Source: Xanthobacteraceae bacterium (lineage in GTDB: Bacteria; Pseudomonadota; Alphaproteobacteria; Rhizobiales; Xanthobacteraceae). Taken from it: a stretch of 43,830 nucleotides of DNA. The notes under the pieces were generated by a model. It saw only the letters and a program-made list of their open reading frames with translations, was not told where the DNA came from and made no database searches. A program made the position numbers and the translations under genes. Below are positions 43,103-43,830 of this stretch, one piece after another. Location: the NCBI GenBank assembly GCA_019746135.1, contig JAIESI010000350.1, forward strand, positions 1-43,830, written 5' to 3'. Within the stretch, counting starts at the first letter, position 1. Every line of letters starts with the position of its first letter.

Positions 43103-43830
43103 ATGCCGCGCCATCTCGAACGCATCAAGCGCCCGGCCGGTGGCGCGATCGACATTGGGGAACTCAAGCGCAAGTCCTGGACGGGATTTGCCGCTGAATA
43201 CGTGCGAATTGACGGCCCGCTCGAGTATGCCTTTCGCGCCGCTCGTCCGTCGCATCATGTCTGCTTGCTGAATCTTTACCGCACGGACGGCGAGACCTCG
43301 GCGTCGGGCGTGCCGTCCTGCCATGCAAAGGATCTTCGCAACAAACTCACTTACGCGCCGCTCGATTGCGAACTCCAAGGCTGGTGCAAAATCGAGAGGG
43401 GCGCGGTCGTCACCACGGTGGCGCTCGATCCCGCTCACGGCGAAGAATCCGAAATCGACCTCTCGCGCCTGCCGCCCCGCCTCGTGTTCGACGATCAGAT
43501 GCTGCGTTGGGTCATGCTGCGGTTTCAGGCCTTGCTGACCGACCCGTCATACGACCTTCCCGGGTACGCCGAGACGCTTTCCGAGGTGCTGACCTTTGAT
43601 CTCTATCGCATCACCTCGGGCGCGCCGCGCCGCGCGGCAGAAAGCTCCGGCCTTTCAGCGAACCAGATCCGGCTCGTGACCGAATACATGGAGAGCCACC
43701 TGAGCGAGAAGACCACGATCTCGGAATTGGCCGGCCTCGTGGACCTCACGCGATTTCACTTCATCCGGTCGTTCAAGCAGGCTGCGGGAATTCCGCCGCA
43801 CCAGTTCATGATCCGGCTGCGCGTCGACCG
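43103..43830 (+). CDS. AraC-family transcriptional regulator, 3' end beyond window
   Basis: The frame from ATG 43103 is open to the window end (242 codons). The N-terminal ~180 residues (SWTGFAAEYVRIDGPLEYAF, CLLNLYRTDG) are a cupin-like or unassigned sensing region. From ~195 the AraC DNA-binding domain begins: RLVTEYMESHLSEKTTISEL, AGLVDLTRFHFIRSFKQAAG and IPPHQFMIRLRVD, i.e. the first helix-turn-helix and the start of the linker helix. The second helix-turn-helix lies outside. The inducer and target are unknown. Confidence 0.85.
   Translation, partial: MPRHLERIKRPAGGAIDIGELKRKSWTGFAAEYVRIDGPLEYAFRAARPSHHVCLLNLYRTDGETSASGVPSCHAKDLRNKLTYAPLDCELQGWCKIERGAVVTTVALDPAHGEESEIDLSRLPPRLVFDDQMLRWVMLRFQALLTDPSYDLPGYAETLSEVLTFDLYRITSGAPRRAAESSGLSANQIRLVTEYMESHLSEKTTISELAGLVDLTRFHFIRSFKQAAGIPPHQFMIRLRVD

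Noticed and set aside
42694..43173. Minus-strand frame of 159 codons in the gap beside the integrase
   Set aside because: It overlaps the start of the AraC-type regulator, lacks motifs and has an Arg/Ser/Ala-rich shadow-like composition.

Overview
The window looks like chromosome of a GC-rich alphaproteobacterium of the order Hyphomicrobiales (Rhizobiales), probably near the Bradyrhizobiaceae/Xanthobacteraceae. The basis is the gene block rpoZ–rsh–pdxJ–acpS–lepB–rnc–era–recO with parC further along, a porin of the Bradyrhizobium type, a palindromic intergenic repeat that I recall from these genomes, and strongly GC-rich third codon positions. The species cannot be fixed from sequence alone. 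No tRNA, rRNA or CRISPR array was seen.

Layout. 0.2–4.0 kb (minus): an MgtC-like membrane protein, a fused double permease and an ATPase of a nitrate/sulfonate/taurine-type ABC importer, with no binding protein in view. 4.0–5.0 kb: gene debris (histidine-kinase N-box, NRAMP transporter fragment), then a strikingly structured non-coding element. 5.0–9.6 kb (minus): a NodU/CmcH-type carbamoyltransferase, parC and a small exported protein. 10.0–11.2 kb (plus): three small secreted proteins, one very His-rich. 11.2–20.2 kb (minus): the housekeeping block, running from rpoZ (omega), rsh (ppGpp), pdxJ (vitamin B6), acpS, lepB, rnc and era to an uncharacterised exported protein and recO; several neighbours overlap and look translationally coupled. 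20.5–21.9 kb (plus): NYN-domain protein and family-5-like uracil-DNA glycosylase. 21.9–27.3 kb (minus): peroxiredoxin, exported protein, VOC protein, orphan ABC binding protein, AMP nucleosidase, DJ-1/PfpI protein and smpB. 27.5–31.1 kb: divergent dapA and a large soluble lytic transglycosylase.

31.1–39.3 kb is the most unusual part. Three paralogous proteins, each a long TPR array joined to a C-terminal GT-B/heptosyltransferase-like domain, lie on the minus strand, mixed with a small DXD glycosyltransferase and an alpha/beta hydrolase on the plus strand. The middle paralogue is broken by one apparent frameshift near 36005. The architecture resembles TPR protein glycosyltransferases such as Caulobacter FlmG, so a protein- or surface-glycosylation role is the leading inference; acceptor and sugar are unknown.

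39.6–43.8 kb resembles the edge of an acquired or rearranged segment: a porin whose mature part is intact but whose signal peptide is missing, a solitary tyrosine integrase, a roughly 530-base gap with no supported gene, and the start of an AraC-family regulator that runs off the window.
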